Assembly: GCA_020002185.1 (NCBI GenBank)
Contig: CM034534.1
Span: 68,729,652 to 68,793,651 of the forward strand
From: Paraescarpia echinospica
Lineage: Eukaryota; Annelida; Polychaeta; Sabellida; Siboglinidae
Direction of reading: 5' to 3'
DNA: 64,000 nt
Positions 47,769 through 59,639 of the stretch are shown here, one piece after another (position 1 is the first letter of the stretch; every line of letters starts with the position of its first letter). Below the pieces are notes generated by a model. It did no database searches, was not told the DNA's origin, and was given only the letters and a program-made list of their open reading frames with translations. The translations under genes and the position numbers were made by a program.

Positions 47769-48744
47769 GGGTTCATACAGAATGAGCGAAGTCAAATTCA
47801 AGAACATTCAAGAACATTTTTGGGGTAAAAAGTAGGACTTTTCATTAACATTTTCAGGAGCGTTATAAATAAAAATGTTCAATATTTAATGTCATGTATC
47901 TGTCCACTTCCACTAGATGTAAGTCTGTGTCACTCCTTTTTATTATGAATTTACTAAAACTTATTTGTCATTTAAGTACATGTGTGTAGGTGCTTTTTTT
48001 ATAAGTTTTGATTAGAAGATTCTCACAGAAGACTATTAAACTCTAATTAAATTGCTTTTTTAAGTTTTTACAATGTCAACGACACTTAGCGTATCACATT
48101 TTCACCAAATTCTCATTATGAAAAGTGTGCACATAATTTCTCTGTAAATCTGAGATATTGCCGGCACAAGTCAGTCTTACTCTTAGCAAGTCCAAGATGT
48201 GATATTTATTTTTCAAAATGTTGTCTTTGGCTCTGCCTTACCCTAGCCTTTAAATTTCATCCTGATGTTATTACAATTATATGATAATTATATCGTCTGA
48301 TGTTGTCTATGGGGTAACCGCGGGATTATATACCGAATGGTTCTCCCCGTTATCGATGTAGATGATGATGTAGATACAGGCATCAGCATAATACGTTTGT
48401 CAAAGACAGAAACAACATATTATCGCTCAACGCACACTAATCTAGAAGCGTAGATAACCAAATGTAAATACTACACATCACCTTTACCCAAACTAAATCC
48501 GAAAAAACTATAATATCGCGTAGTATTAAATATAAATTGTCATAACAGTCAAATCACTGCCTATATTACCTGTTATCGGCAGGTAAACGGTATCGAACAA
48601 AACCTTCGCCAACAGTTAAATTTTCTGCCGCGTACAGACTAGTTTCGCCATCTGGTGGGCAAGCCATGTGTAGTTGTCAGTCAACACGATGAAACCCGCT
48701 AGATGATACCACTGCATGCATTCGGGTGTGGCACGAACGCGCAA
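47769..48744. other. Transposon-edge sequence and unassigned DNA
   Basis: It begins gggttcatacagaatgagcg ... aaattcaagaacattcaagaacattttt, which resembles the end of a DNA transposon family whose termini carry repeated 'aaattcaagaactttt' motifs; the other end was not found. I see nothing in 47880-48740. Confidence 0.35.
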
Positions 48745-49030
48745 ACTTATAATGCAAAGATTTGCACCTCCTCTTTGACGTTCGGAAAAAACTTCAGGCT
48801 CTTCAAACACAATATTTGAATTGCCCCCACCCCGTTGTGGCTCGCCAAAAAGCCACACCTGAAGCTTTCCAAAAAACTCGATTTGCACCCCTCACTCCCA
48901 GAGATTCGCAAAAACCCTCCTCCAGGCTATCCCAAAACCTCCAATTGCATCCCCCTGAGGCTCGCCAAAAACCACATTCAGGCTCTCTAAAAATCTCGAT
49001 TTGCACACCCCTTGAGGCTCGCCAAAGTCA
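48745..49030 (-). repeat. Degenerate tandem repeat (aggctcgccaaaa family), units about 60-75 bp
   Basis: Four diverged units with the shared order gaggctcgccaaaa, ca(t/c)ttcaggct(ctc), aaaaatctcgatttgca, cccc. Members also lie at 50125-50215 in the same orientation and at about 55640-55850 reversed (gcagctgaagggttttggtc, agagatttttgtgtgagcct). Reading frames on both strands are by-products. Confidence 0.7.
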
Positions 49031-49689
49031 CGCATTTCATGAATTTGACATATATCTCGAACAGTGCACAACGAGTATGGTGTCCCAATCATGGTAAGTG
49101 CTTGGTACGTGCCCCACCCGCCAATGATCCCAAAACTACTTGACTTTAATTACTTTAATTACTACATGTTATCACCCAGAATACACTGACTGACAAGCTA
49201 GCTATAACAACTAAAAGCAGAACCTTTTATACACGGTGCTGAAATATGAATTATACTATCGATCAGCACACATAATTACATTTGGTGCTCAAAAACTACT
49301 AAATTTAAAATAAAAACTACTATAATGTATAGCAAAATAACGTGAGTTTGCTCAAATGTACAAGCAATGCATCATAGGCTTCAATTACCATACATTGAAC
49401 AAATGACATCAGATGAGAACCCTTGGTGCCCTAAGTCCTGTGCTTGGTGCCCTGGTCTCACCCATGACATGTTTTGGTTTAAGCATTGTAAATTCTTTCA
49501 ATATATAAATTGTGATAAAACATTTTCGTATTACCAAGTTTGTACGGTGCCACACTGCCCGAGATTTGATGCATACAAGATTTCTCAATATTAATATATA
49601 AATTAAAGTCTTATAAAAAACGAATTTAGATAAATTTGTGATATATAAAATATGCCCCAAGATTGACATATAAATAGCGTAATTAGACG

Positions 49690-50112
49690 TCTAAATATCT
49701 ACGTAAAAATGAGACGCAATTTAGACTTTCACTGACAACCTAAATTCTTTCTTTCAGACGTATAAAATACGTCATTTAGACGTTTTGTTATGACATCTTA
49801 AGGATGTCTAAATATTTACGTAAAAATTAGACGCAATTTAGACTTTCATTGACAACCTAAATTTGACGCCTTTTAGACGTCTAAAATACTTTAGACGGTT
49901 TTAATGACGTCTTCTAGACGTTTAAAAATACATAATTTAGATGTATTTTAGGATGACTTATATACGTCTTAAAAATACGTCATTTAGAATCTTTTTATGA
50001 CGTCCACGTCTAAATATTTAAGTCACAATGAGACGCAATTTAGACTTTCACTGGCAACCTCAACTTGACGTCTCTTAGACGTCTAAAAAGACGTTCTTTA
50101 GACGTTTAAAAC
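49690..50112. repeat. Tandem repeat of about 120-200 bp rich in agacgtct palindromes
   Basis: A block gtctaaatat(c/t)ta(c/a)gta plus aaaatgagacgcaatttag and actttcactg(a/g)caacct recurs near 49690, 49807 and 50010. Palindromes ttagacgtctaa and variants occur many times between. It ends at cccactagg, where the next repeat family begins (50125). Confidence 0.75.
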
Positions 50113-50119
50113 TTTTGCC

Positions 50120-50290
50120 CACTAGGTTAAGGCTCTCCGAAAACCTCCAATCGCTCCTCCACCTGAGGCTCGCCAAAAACACCGTCAACATCAAATTCCA
50201 CAAAAAAATGCACCCTTCCCTAAATATTGGGGGGTTAGTCATATTTCCAGCCCCCAACACCAAAATATATTGGTGGAGCTCAGCCCTCTC
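50120..50290 (-). repeat. Second member of the aggctcgccaaaa repeat family
   Basis: aaggctctccgaaaacctcc, aatcgctcctccacc and tgaggctcgccaaaaacacc match the units at 48745-49030. The sequence continues into a stretch (50190-50290) with no match seen. Confidence 0.6.
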
Positions 50291-52160
50291 AAGCCACCAC
50301 TGGTTCCGATGCCTACGCACAGAGAAGAACGATAAAATCAAGTGGAGAACGTTCAACGACAACCGGCTAACTTCGCAAAATGCGACTACCGTCAGTAGAC
50401 CTCTATGACAGCCATGATCGAACGTTTGCGAGTACGCGGGCTGATGCCAGCTAGTAACAATTGACCGCATAAGGAACACCTTAGTTGGATAGTTCATACA
50501 TTCACAATAAAATACACAAAACCACACAAGTATAAAGTTCTGTTATAAAATACAAGAAATTACAATTAGAAATTGAGCAATAATCAGCGTAAGACGCATT
50601 TCTGTAAAACGTTTTCTGTTGCACGGCGGGCAGTTTTGACGATAAACTGTTGCACACTGTTGTACAACGTTGTAATTTCTCTAGTCAAGTAGGCGAGCAG
50701 TAAATAAAAAAAGTTACTGACCCAACGGCAAAGTAGGTGGTCAGTGACCACCGGATCAGCGTATATTTCGAACACTGTTACATAACTATACGCATCTGTT
50801 TGTGTATGTGATATACAATCCGATGAAAGATAAGCACTTAGGTTATTCATGAGCCGGTACTTACGTTTGTTTTGCACACACTTGTTAAGACCGGTAAATG
50901 CAAAGAGAACATAAACAATGCTCACTTGAGTAGCGATCAAACAAGCTGGCTCGACGGTTTGCAAAACATGGTGAGGTCACATAAGACACACCGTCATCTG
51001 TGCGAACGCTAGATACTAGCGCAACGGTATATTTTAAAACACTATCGGAGGTAACGTAAATGCAATGAATTAACACTTAGCGGTTATCCATGATATATGC
51101 GATTTCATAAGGTAATCTTTTGCCTAAGAGTAAATATTGTATGAAATAACAGCGTCAACCACGGTAGCTAGTGTAGTAGGATCAGAGAGGAACGATCGCG
51201 CCATTCTCAACGCCAAGACACGCTGGTGTTCCGACCGACACACTAGGGAGCCAGGACGCCTTTAGTGAGTATCGTCTGTAGTCTATATTTACATATTTCA
51301 TATGGCGAAAATTCGACATGCGACAAACATAAAATCATGCGGGAAAAAGCAACATTTTTGAATAATCAGGACTTTTGATAAGAAAAAAGCAAATACAAAT
51401 ATTGCCAGACAGCTGTAAACCTTTGTTATCTGTCATTGCTGTCATCAGACGTCTGTGTGTGTTTGTGTGTGTGTTTGTGTGTGTGTGTGTGTTCGTGCGT
51501 GTGTATGTGTGTGCGTGCGTGTGAGCGCGAGTGCGTGCGTAGGGGCGCGTGGACGTGTGTGTGTTTGAGGTCGTGATGTCTCTATTCCAAATAGCCAAGC
51601 TTGAGTTTGGTCTTTTTCGTGTTTGGTAACATAGAGATTTTGCTTAGGTATATATAGTGTCTGTTGGCGTTCGAAAATTGTCTATCTCTTTGGCAGTTGA
51701 ATTTCGAACATCGACAACTCACTATTAAGCATTATATTATAGCGGTGGTTGATCCAGAATAAGCCAACTTTAAAACTAAACACAAAACGAAATCACATAT
51801 TCCTAACGTAGTGTAAACAAACTGAACAAGGAAAGAAACCAATACTAATTCTGGAACGTTATATCAACAATGCCAATAACTATATTATGTCAATCCTAAT
51901 GTGGGCAAATGATACAAATTGACACTTGAGAACAAGTTTGATGTATAAGATTTCGTATATTATCGTTATATTTCTAAACGCAATGAAGATCCTATAAGTA
52001 AAACCATATAATATAAGAGCCTATACCAACGTCATAATAAGATTAGGACATTTGTAAGATATTATGTTCCTGACACAACGTTCGTTATAGTTGACAGTGT
52101 CACTATAGAGATCTTTACACAACCAGTACCTTGATGTCGTAGGTTGCTATATCGGCATCG
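50291..52160. other. Region upstream of the membrane-protein gene, no gene recognised
   Basis: An antisense open frame of 126 codons (50584-50964) has no recognisable domain and ordinary AT-rich composition, so I do not call it. A GT-rich microsatellite lies at 51452-51560. The promoter of the gene starting at 52161 must be near its right end; no TATA box or other motif is convincing. Confidence 0.45.
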
Positions 52161-55100
52161 ATGCAGTGGTCACCCCGAAAGATGTCACGTGTTACATCAG
52201 ACGGAAGGCCCGGACAAGGGAAGACAACTGGACTTGTCTACGTGACCCTGATATATGTACTGTTTGTCGCCGTCACTTCCACAGGTGTTTATTCACGTCT
52301 TGCAGTCGGCTTCAGTGACAGACCGTTGCAGTGGCTCGTAGTCTCCGTTTAATAGTTAAACTACCGTTTCCTATATCAGATTGTCGCCAGTTGCACTTTT
52401 GTTATGTAAACCGTCCGCAAGAATACTGTATTTGACAGTGTTTGTATAATCAGTTGTTGACAACTGCCAGTTTTAGAGCACGGACTTTTTTTTACTTTGT
52501 AACGTTATCTGCGACATTGTGTACATAAATCATTATTCTTAGTTTTCATGTACACGATTTATACACGCGCGTAAACACACGCACGCACGCACCTGTATGT
52601 ATACCCGTATATATATATATATACATATACATACATACAGAAAACCTCGCCTAAGACGGATTCACCTAAGTAAGATCTTCGTTCTTCGCTCAACTCGGAC
52701 AGAATTCCGAGGAACGCTTGATTTGTAATGTATTTCCCATACAAATCTTCGTTAAATTAGGATTATGTAAGTCGGATCTTTGCCTAACTTGGAATAACTA
52801 AGTCGGTCCACTTGGTCCGAGATAATGTGTTTTTCCTCGCCTAAGTCGGATCGCAGTATTCAGAAAATCACTTGGTTGCTTGGAGTATGTGTACCATATG
52901 AACTAAGAGGGAAACGGCTATTCAAAAAAAATATTCCAGACAGCAACAGCAACGTACGTAGCCGTCACATTTTCACTCAACTAATACGATTATCATCACC
53001 AAGCCAATGGACGCTGGCATAACCAAGAACATGACGTTCCATTACCGGTACATCCTAACCACCAGGACACCAGATGCATCAGAAGCAGTCACACCATTTT
53101 CTCATGAAGTTGAACTATGTTGGACGTCGTCATTGCCCTGAAACCAGCGTGGAACAAACTGAAACCGGAAACACTTCTAAACTCCTACAAAAACGGGATT
53201 CGACTAAGATGTTGAGCGTCAAGACGATGATGAAAACGAAGCAGCTCCTCTGTTCACGTTCAGAAACGTACGGAATAAGCTCCACGAGATGTTTGGAGAC
53301 GGTGTTTGCACGATGGGCGACTGTGTTCGTGTGGACGAGACAGCAGACGGTTGGTTTACTGAGCGATGATGAGGGCGCCGAAGTCTCGGTGTTTGAAGAT
53401 AAGATAACAAAAGTCAGTGGCACACATGCTGCTTTATGGACTCTTATTAAGACACTCTGGTTTGACACTCGTGAAATCGAAAGAGTTGACCGACAAGTAG
53501 AGGACATTATCATGAGATAGAAGATTACTGACATTTACAATCAATAATAATTACTAAGCTATAACCATAGAGATTCGTGCCAAAATGAAGCACAAAACTG
53601 TTCTAATACTACATAATGTTGTATGTTGCTTGTGGACATATGTATAATTACCGCAGTATCCAGTCACTTTCATGCGTTATTCACAGTTACCTAAGGGCTT
53701 TTAGAGAGTTGCCTTTGGCGCTGGGATATGTCATATTCGGCTAAGTCGGATTTTCGCGTAACTCGGATTAAATCACTCGGTCCGATTGAATCCGACTTAA
53801 TCGAGGTTTACTGTATATATATATATATATATATACATATAATTATATATATACACACATTGGGTCTTCTTCTTTGTGCCTGTGTAATAAAGAACTAAAT
53901 GAGAACAACGTGTCATCATCCTTTCTTTCCTTGCAATTTGACCCACATTTCTATTTTAATGTTCAGTATTATATGTCTTAAAACCAGTGTTTAGTTTTTA
54001 ATATATTAATATACATTTATTTTATCGCTTGTACAGCGCATAGATCCGCTAAGCGGGAATTAGCGCTAAAGAAATACCGAATTATATTATATTATATTAT
54101 ATGTCAGGATGGGTCCCCCCATTGCTAGTAATTGACTCAAACATTGAACAGTGGCCACTGCTAGGGTTATTCACCAGATGGCATCACTAGAGAACTTAAC
54201 ACACAAATGACAAAATTAAAATAGCGCATGGCCATCCATGACATTATATATATATATATATATATATATAATGTCATGGATGGCCATGCGCTATTTTAAT
54301 TTTGTCATTTGTGTGTTAAGTTCTCTAGTGATGCCATCTGGTGAATAACCCTAGCAGTGGCCACTGTTCAATGTTTGAGTCAATTACTAGCAATGGGGAA
54401 TGAATATTGACAATAATATTGAATATTGATTAGAATAAGATTGACATTGATTATTATTGACATATTGGCACATTACTATATATATATTTATATTTACATA
54501 TATATATATATATATTGTGTGTGTGTGTGCGTGTGTGTGTGTGTGTGCGTGTGTGTGTGCGTGCGTGTGCGTGTGTGTGTGTTGTGTATGTTGTGTGTGT
54601 GTGCGCGCGTGAACTAGCGTGAACAAATGTGTAACGTTTCTAAATTTCCTGCAATAAAAGCATCTCTCCGACTGCGTAGTTCCAGAGGTAAACATGTGCT
54701 ACGGCGAAGTGTTCGACGTCAGAAAGGCTTACATCCAACTGACACGATCGTCATCAACAACGGCTCGGTGCAAATGTATTGTTACCACGGGGACCGCCTA
54801 CAAGATCTTGATCGATGCAGTGCAACTACATGCGACGAACGCTGGTGTACAAGTAAGACCAGTCACCATCCATGTCATACACAGCACCCGTAAGAGTAGG
54901 TTTGACAATACTACTAACATTATCACTATCTGACACACCACTCTATCAATAATCAATATCACAATAACTATAGCGACTATATATTTTTTTCCACAGCAGC
55001 GCTCTATTTGCTTATGTGCGTCGTACGCAGATTTCCATCGCAAATTGCAACCGTTTTATTAAAGAAATATATTTCGCAATAAAATACATGCACCGATTTG

Positions 55101-55296
55101 ACCGACTTATGTCGCAACAAGCCAAGGGCCGCAGTTATCAATATCGTCGTTAAAGCATTATGGTGATTTTAAACCCATTTTCCCTTTAGAGGAGAGTGGC
55201 TCACCACTCTATTATTACAGTTAGGAGAAAGCCTTATAGATAAGCGTATCTCCAATATGTAAGTAAATAATTATAAATATCGTCAAGCTGTAGATA

Positions 55297-55382
<86 letters not shown>

Positions 55383-58300
55383 GTGTGTCTGTGTCTGTGT
55401 GTCTGTGTGCGCGCTTGCGTGCGTGCGTGCCTGCGTGCGTGCGTTCGTGTGCATACATGCGTGTGTCACTGTGTGTCACTGTGCGCGCGCGCAATTATAT
55501 GCGTGTATTTGTGTGTTTCGTATAATTATCATACTTTTGGTTATAATATTATATTTCTTTATTTGTAACTTACCTTTATCAGTAGGGTTACTAGTATCAA
55601 TGTATCCATCTTATTGTATTTAAACCATGTTCTAGGCGTCGGGCTGTAGGGGTTTGGTGAGCGGAGCCCCAGTATTTTGGGTGTGGGGTGGATATATGTT
55701 TAGTCTCCAAAACTATTTTGGAAATGGGATGCAGTTAGAGATTTTTGTGTGAGCCTCGAGGCGGGATGGTGCCTTGATGAGCCTAATGGGGTGCAGCTGA
55801 AGGGTTTTGGTCAGCCTCAGTCCCCAATATTCACCAAGTTCCGACGTCTAAATAATGTGGTATCATGCAGGATGTCTGCGCGTCTGCCAAAGCACAGTGG
55901 GGCGGCCTAGGAGGAGACGTGTGCTTAGACAGCAACAGTCCGTCAAATCAGATGTTGGTATATGGTTCACCCCAAGACATAACAGTGCGATTCAGCGGCA
56001 TAAACAGTCGTTTACCGGGTGGTAGCACATTCACGCTCGTAGCTTCTGGTAAGCATTTTGCTGAACGGATAATTGTTCATAATGACACACGCACACGCAC
56101 ACGCACACGCACACGCACACGCACACGCACACACACAAGCACACGCCGCACTCACACAAACTCACGCGCTCAAGCACACAAGCGCACACCTGCACATTAT
56201 CTAATGTATACTTGTAGTTTGAACTGTACTTGATAAGTTTATGTTTCTAAGTACACTTACTTGATCTAATGTGCATGTACTTGGAAATGTGCTTGACCAA
56301 ATGTGCTGTTTCAGGGAACTACGGAACAATTGATATATCATGTGAAAATGGACGTCCGCCGACACCACCACCAACAACAACAACTACTACTACTACAACA
56401 ACTACTACAACTACAACAACTACAACAACTACTACAACCGCTACTACTACACCTTCCGTTGTTCGACGTAATGCGACGCCCACGTCTCCGGAAGCAACAA
56501 TGCTATTGTTGACTACGGGTGCGGCAATAAAGGACGAGACGACATCATTCCTACTCGATCGCTCTGGCGGCTGTTCACCTCATTGTATATTAACGGTAAC
56601 AATTACAGGTGAGTTACTTTGATATGTTCATAAATGTACTGTGCCAAAATATATATCAATAAATCAGTCAGATGCCCAGAAAGTAAAATCATCCCAGCCA
56701 ACTATGCCATTAACGTTCAGGTAAAAGGGATTTACACATTACTTAAGAATCTTAAGCCACAAAAAGCAGCAAGTCCTGACCATAATAAACCATTAATTTT
56801 GAAAGAATTACATTATGAACTAGCTCCAATTTTGACTAATATTTTTAATGTATCTCTATCTACAAGAAAAATACCAGTGGATTGGAAAAATGCCAATGTT
56901 GCCCCCATCTTTAAGAAAGGACAAATAAATTTAGCAGCAAATTACATACCTATTTCTCTCACGTGCATTGCTTCTAAACTGTTAGAACACATAATGGCTA
57001 GTAATATAATGAAACACCTACAGTCAAACAACATTCTTAATAAAAATGAACACGGATTTTGTTCACGTAAATCTTGTGAAATACAGTGACTTGAATTCAT
57101 GCATGAACTTCATTTAACTTCTTAACATGGATTTCAAACTGATGTTGTAGTGATGTATTTTAGTAAGGTATTGGTAAAATATATCATGATATATTACTAT
57201 ATAAATTACAGTGTTATGGTATAAACGATATTGTGCTAACCTGGGTTACTGACAGCCTTACAAACAGTAAACAAAAAGTAATATATATATAATATTTCCA
57301 GCGTTACTGACATGTTACACGAACTTGAATTTGTCACACTTAAACAACGTCATTTAAATTTTTGATTAACATTTATGTACAAGATGGTTAACAATATGAT
57401 ATGTATGAATCTAAATCAATAACGTTACCAAGTAACTCCTTTCTGCAGACGTGCACTCCCCTTTAGTTTTAAACAACCTTGTTCCAAGACATAATAATTT
57501 AAAATGTCGTTTTACCAAGAATCATTGTAAACTGGAACAGTCTTTCCACTGAGGTGGTGCAGGCCCCTAAATTGGAGTCGCTTAGGACTCTCCTCGTGGG
57601 CCTCCCAGCCACATAGTGAACATTGTATAACATATAACACTTAATTTACAATTAATTTTTATATTTTTATTTTAATGTCCAATATATTTTATTATAATTA
57701 TTTTTATTTGCCCTGCGCCCATGCTAAAACCATCAGCATGATGAGGTTACACAGTATATGGAAGATGAAGATGAATATTTTGGCAAACCATCCATTCAGT
57801 AATAGCAAAGGTAATAGCACAGGTCATTCCAAGATGGCGTCTTCAGTACAACTGACGTCACTGTAGGATGACGTCATCGTAGACCAATGGAGGCTCGTAG
57901 TTCTCCTCATTTCGATTTATCGCTCCCTCTTATTCCGTACCCAGATGCCCTACTAAGACAACAATTGTACTGAAAAAGCCATCTTGGTAAGACAAATATT
58001 ATACTGGTACAAACAAGTCTTGGTATGTTAAAAAGATGTGTGTTATTATGAAAATGAACTATACTGAAGAATGGAAAAATGGTCAATAATTATCTACCCA
58101 ATTTTAGTTGTTGTTCCCCTCCTGATTCCCTGTCGTCAGGGGTGAGGCTGGCCTTGGTTCCGTTCCCCGATTTAAGTTTTCTTTTTTTTCCTCTTCTTTT
58201 TCCTCATTTATAACTTTATATCATCATTTTTATTATAGCCAAAAGATAAATGTTTTTGAAAAATCCAGCGAGTGCAAGAGATCCATTCTCTAGGTTGCTG

Positions 58301-59331
58301 TGTTCTGGTTGTGCTGGCTGTTACTGTTATTGTTGGTGCGTTCGTAATCCCGCCACGTCTAAGGTGAGTACATGTATCATCATTACCGTCGTCATCATCT
58401 TCAACAATATCATCGTTATCATCATCACCACCACCATCACCTTCACCATCACCTTCACCATCGCATTATTGCCGTATCGTGGTCATCATCGTTCGGCTCT
58501 TCATCGAGGTTTTAGAATTGATAAATTGATGTCCTAGAGGGATACTATTGTGTTTTAGAATGAATTATAATACATATTGATGTTTACCTTAATATTCAGT
58601 TTCTAAATTGTAATTTTGTGTTATGCAACTGTCTGTTCTGATCGGCGTAGTGGCGTATCAGAAATCACGCGATAAATCATGGTCATCTTCTGGAAATGAC
58701 GAATATCTTGCCATTATACATACAAAGGCAGACCTCATGGTCTTGCATGGAGCTTGTAGCAGTGGATGGCAATCTGGTTAAATCTAGCTAGTTTTAAAGG
58801 TTTGACGACAAAGATTGGAAAGAGGAAATGACAATGAAAGCGCAGTTTCGAGATGAAGTGTATCTTAGCGATGCAAACAGTTTTTTATCATTCTTATCTC
58901 GGATCTTGGCCAACATTCAAGCACCCTAGACTTCCATAGATGTTGAGTCCAGAGAAAGTTGGAGACGCATAAGATGCCGGAGGGTTAAATACGATAGATC
59001 CTCATTTCAGTTTGTTTTTAAATAAATAGCAACAAATCGTTGACACCACGCGTAATGTTGCGAACGAACGGTTGTCGCCCGTCTACCGTCCGATACGAAA
59101 CCTACAGGGAATTTCGTGTAGGAGGAAAACGGCAACACACCACACATACAGATACACACACGCACATGTACGCACGCACGCACGCACGCACACACAGACA
59201 AACAAACACACAAACACGCGCGCTGTTGCGTGATTATAGTTAGATTAATATGTTTTATATATTTCTTTTATTTCAGGGAAAGGCGTCAGACATTAGTGGT
59301 TCCATTCAGAACCGATGATGATGATATATAA
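52161..59331 (+). CDS. Novel type I membrane protein: Cys ectodomain, poly-Thr stalk, one TM helix
   Basis: I join six exons: 52161-52284, 54686-54852, 55871-56048, 56315-56608, 58294-58363 and 59277-59331. Junction phases are 1, 0, 1, 1, 2, all GT-AG, total 295 codons plus stop. The start is the first ATG after an in-frame TAG (52140); an alternative ATG is at 52182. Residues about 23-41 (GLVYVTLIYVLFVAV then TST) form a signal peptide core. The ectodomain has cysteines at 46, 70, 72, 100, 115 and 166; blocks YKILIDAVQLHATNAGVQ and GSPQDITVRFSGINSRLPGG look CUB-like, but I cannot assign a family. A run of 22 Thr (about 177-198) makes a mucin-type stalk, with an NAT site after it and a CSPHC pair before the membrane. 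The TM helix (about 256-275) includes VTVIVGAFVIP. The tail is RERRQTLVVPFRTDDDDI. Its convergent paralogue at 62103-62952 supports the last two exons strongly; exons 1 and 2 are less certain. Confidence 0.72.
52638..53813. mobile_element. pogo/Tigger-like DNA transposon, 1.18 kb, degenerate
   Basis: Ends CAGAAAACCTCGCCTAAGAC (52638) and the complement CAGTAAACCTCGATTAAGTC (53813) are inverted and flanked by TA on both sides, the target of the Tc1/mariner group. CAGTA.AACCTCG..TAAGTCGGA is the typical Tigger-type end. Subterminal taagtcggat motifs recur (52690, 52770, 52830, 53745). The interior has a 148-codon frame (53074-53520) that could be the remains of a transposase C-terminus, but the catalytic part is absent. 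It lies in intron 1 of the membrane-protein gene. Confidence 0.8.
54117..54398. mobile_element. Perfect 282-bp palindrome (foldback MITE-like)
   Basis: The left arm (54117 ccccattgctagtaattgac ...) and right arm (... gtcaattactagcaatgggg 54398) are exact reverse complements over about 125 bp each, joined by a (TA)n centre at about 54244-54271. It lies in intron 1 of the membrane-protein gene. Such structures arise from foldback elements or inverted duplication; no coding content. Confidence 0.92.
54477..54610. repeat. TA and GT/GC microsatellite
   Basis: (TA)n from 54477 to about 54515, then (GT)n with GC interruptions to 54610. It lies just upstream of exon 2 of the membrane-protein gene (acceptor at 54685). 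Confidence 0.95.
55298..55500. repeat. Long GT microsatellite with GC-rich tail
   Basis: Pure (GT) from 55298 to about 55378 followed by interrupted GTGT/GCGT motifs to about 55495. Cys-Val and His-Thr frames in it are artefacts. Confidence 0.97.
55640..55850 (+). repeat. Reversed member of the aggctcgccaaaa repeat family
   Basis: gcagttagagatttttgtgt plus gagcctcgagg, and ggggtgcagctgaagggttt plus tggtcagcctcagtcccc, match the complement of the units at 48745-49030. It ends about 20 bases before the acceptor of exon 3 of the membrane-protein gene (55870). Confidence 0.55.
56083..56180. repeat. acacgc microsatellite in intron 3 of the membrane-protein gene
   Basis: (acacgc)n from 56084 to about 56130, then looser AC-rich sequence. 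It begins 35 bases after the exon 3 donor. Confidence 0.95.
56640..57745 (+). mobile_element. Non-LTR retrotransposon RT fragment in intron 4 of the membrane-protein gene
   Basis: Plus-strand frame 56634-57089 reads LLKNLKPQKAASPDHNKPLI, IPVDWKNANVAPIFKKG, NYIPISLTCIASKLLEHIM and LNKNEHGFCSRKSCEIQ, the first RT motifs of a LINE. Frames then decay. The 3' end (about 57430-57620) shows the usual tail VLPRIIVNWNSLSTEVVQAP and LESLRTLLVGLP. The RT core with its catalytic box is missing. It starts about 30 bases after the exon 4 donor. Confidence 0.8.
57746..58293. other. Intron 4 sequence of the membrane-protein gene, nothing recognised
   Basis: T-rich stretch near 58178-58215 upstream of the exon 5 acceptor (58293). 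No element assigned. Confidence 0.4.
58373..58475. repeat. ATC/ACC trinucleotide microsatellite
   Basis: catcatcatc and caccatcacc motifs in intron 5 of the membrane-protein gene, beginning about 10 bases past the exon 5 donor. Confidence 0.9.
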
Positions 59332-59532
59332 CTCGAGGAATAACATAACACATTAAGGCATTTGTAGGAAACCGCACTATGCTGTGGTTAAAGTAACCAT
59401 ACAATTATGTTCTCGTTCTCTTTTATATAATTTTCTTTCTATCTAGCAACACCGTTTGTATTTGCTTATTGACATTTGCATTCCTGTTCTTAATATTGAA
59501 TTTACCTGTAATAATTATATTTTCATCGTTGT

Positions 59533-59538
59533 ATTAAA
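59533..59538 (+). promoter_or_regulatory. Candidate poly(A) signal (ATTAAA) of the membrane-protein gene
   Basis: ATTAAA 202 bases after the stop codon at 59329-59331. It is the commonest variant of AATAAA. Further downstream is (TA)n sequence from 59576. Confidence 0.4.
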
Positions 59539-59575
59539 GCTCCACCTACAATTCCTTTAGTGCGTCGCGTTTGCC

Positions 59576-59576
59576 C

Positions 59577-59632
<56 letters not shown>
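59576..59632. repeat. TA microsatellite
   Basis: Two (TA)n runs separated by ataattaataaatt. Confidence 0.95.
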
Positions 59633-59633
<1 letters not shown>

Positions 59634-59639
59634 CACCGT

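Noticed and set aside
50584..50964. 126-codon minus-strand open frame
   Set aside because: No homology recognised, no signal or domain, and composition like the surroundings; likely chance.
53074..53520. 148-codon frame as an independent gene
   Set aside because: It lies wholly inside the pogo/Tigger-like element and has no conserved catalytic motif; treated as transposon remnant.
54627..54893. 88-codon frame starting MCNVSKFP
   Set aside because: It is a different frame over exon 2 of the membrane-protein gene; the other frame continues in phase into exon 3.
54853..54895. Alternative exon 2 donor at 54890 (acccgtaagag)
   Set aside because: It is a good donor by sequence but leaves phase 1, which puts a stop in exon 3; the donor at 54853 keeps the frame. 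Kept in mind as a possible alternative splice.
55299..55623. Cys-Val and His-Thr repeat proteins
   Set aside because: Translations of a GT microsatellite.
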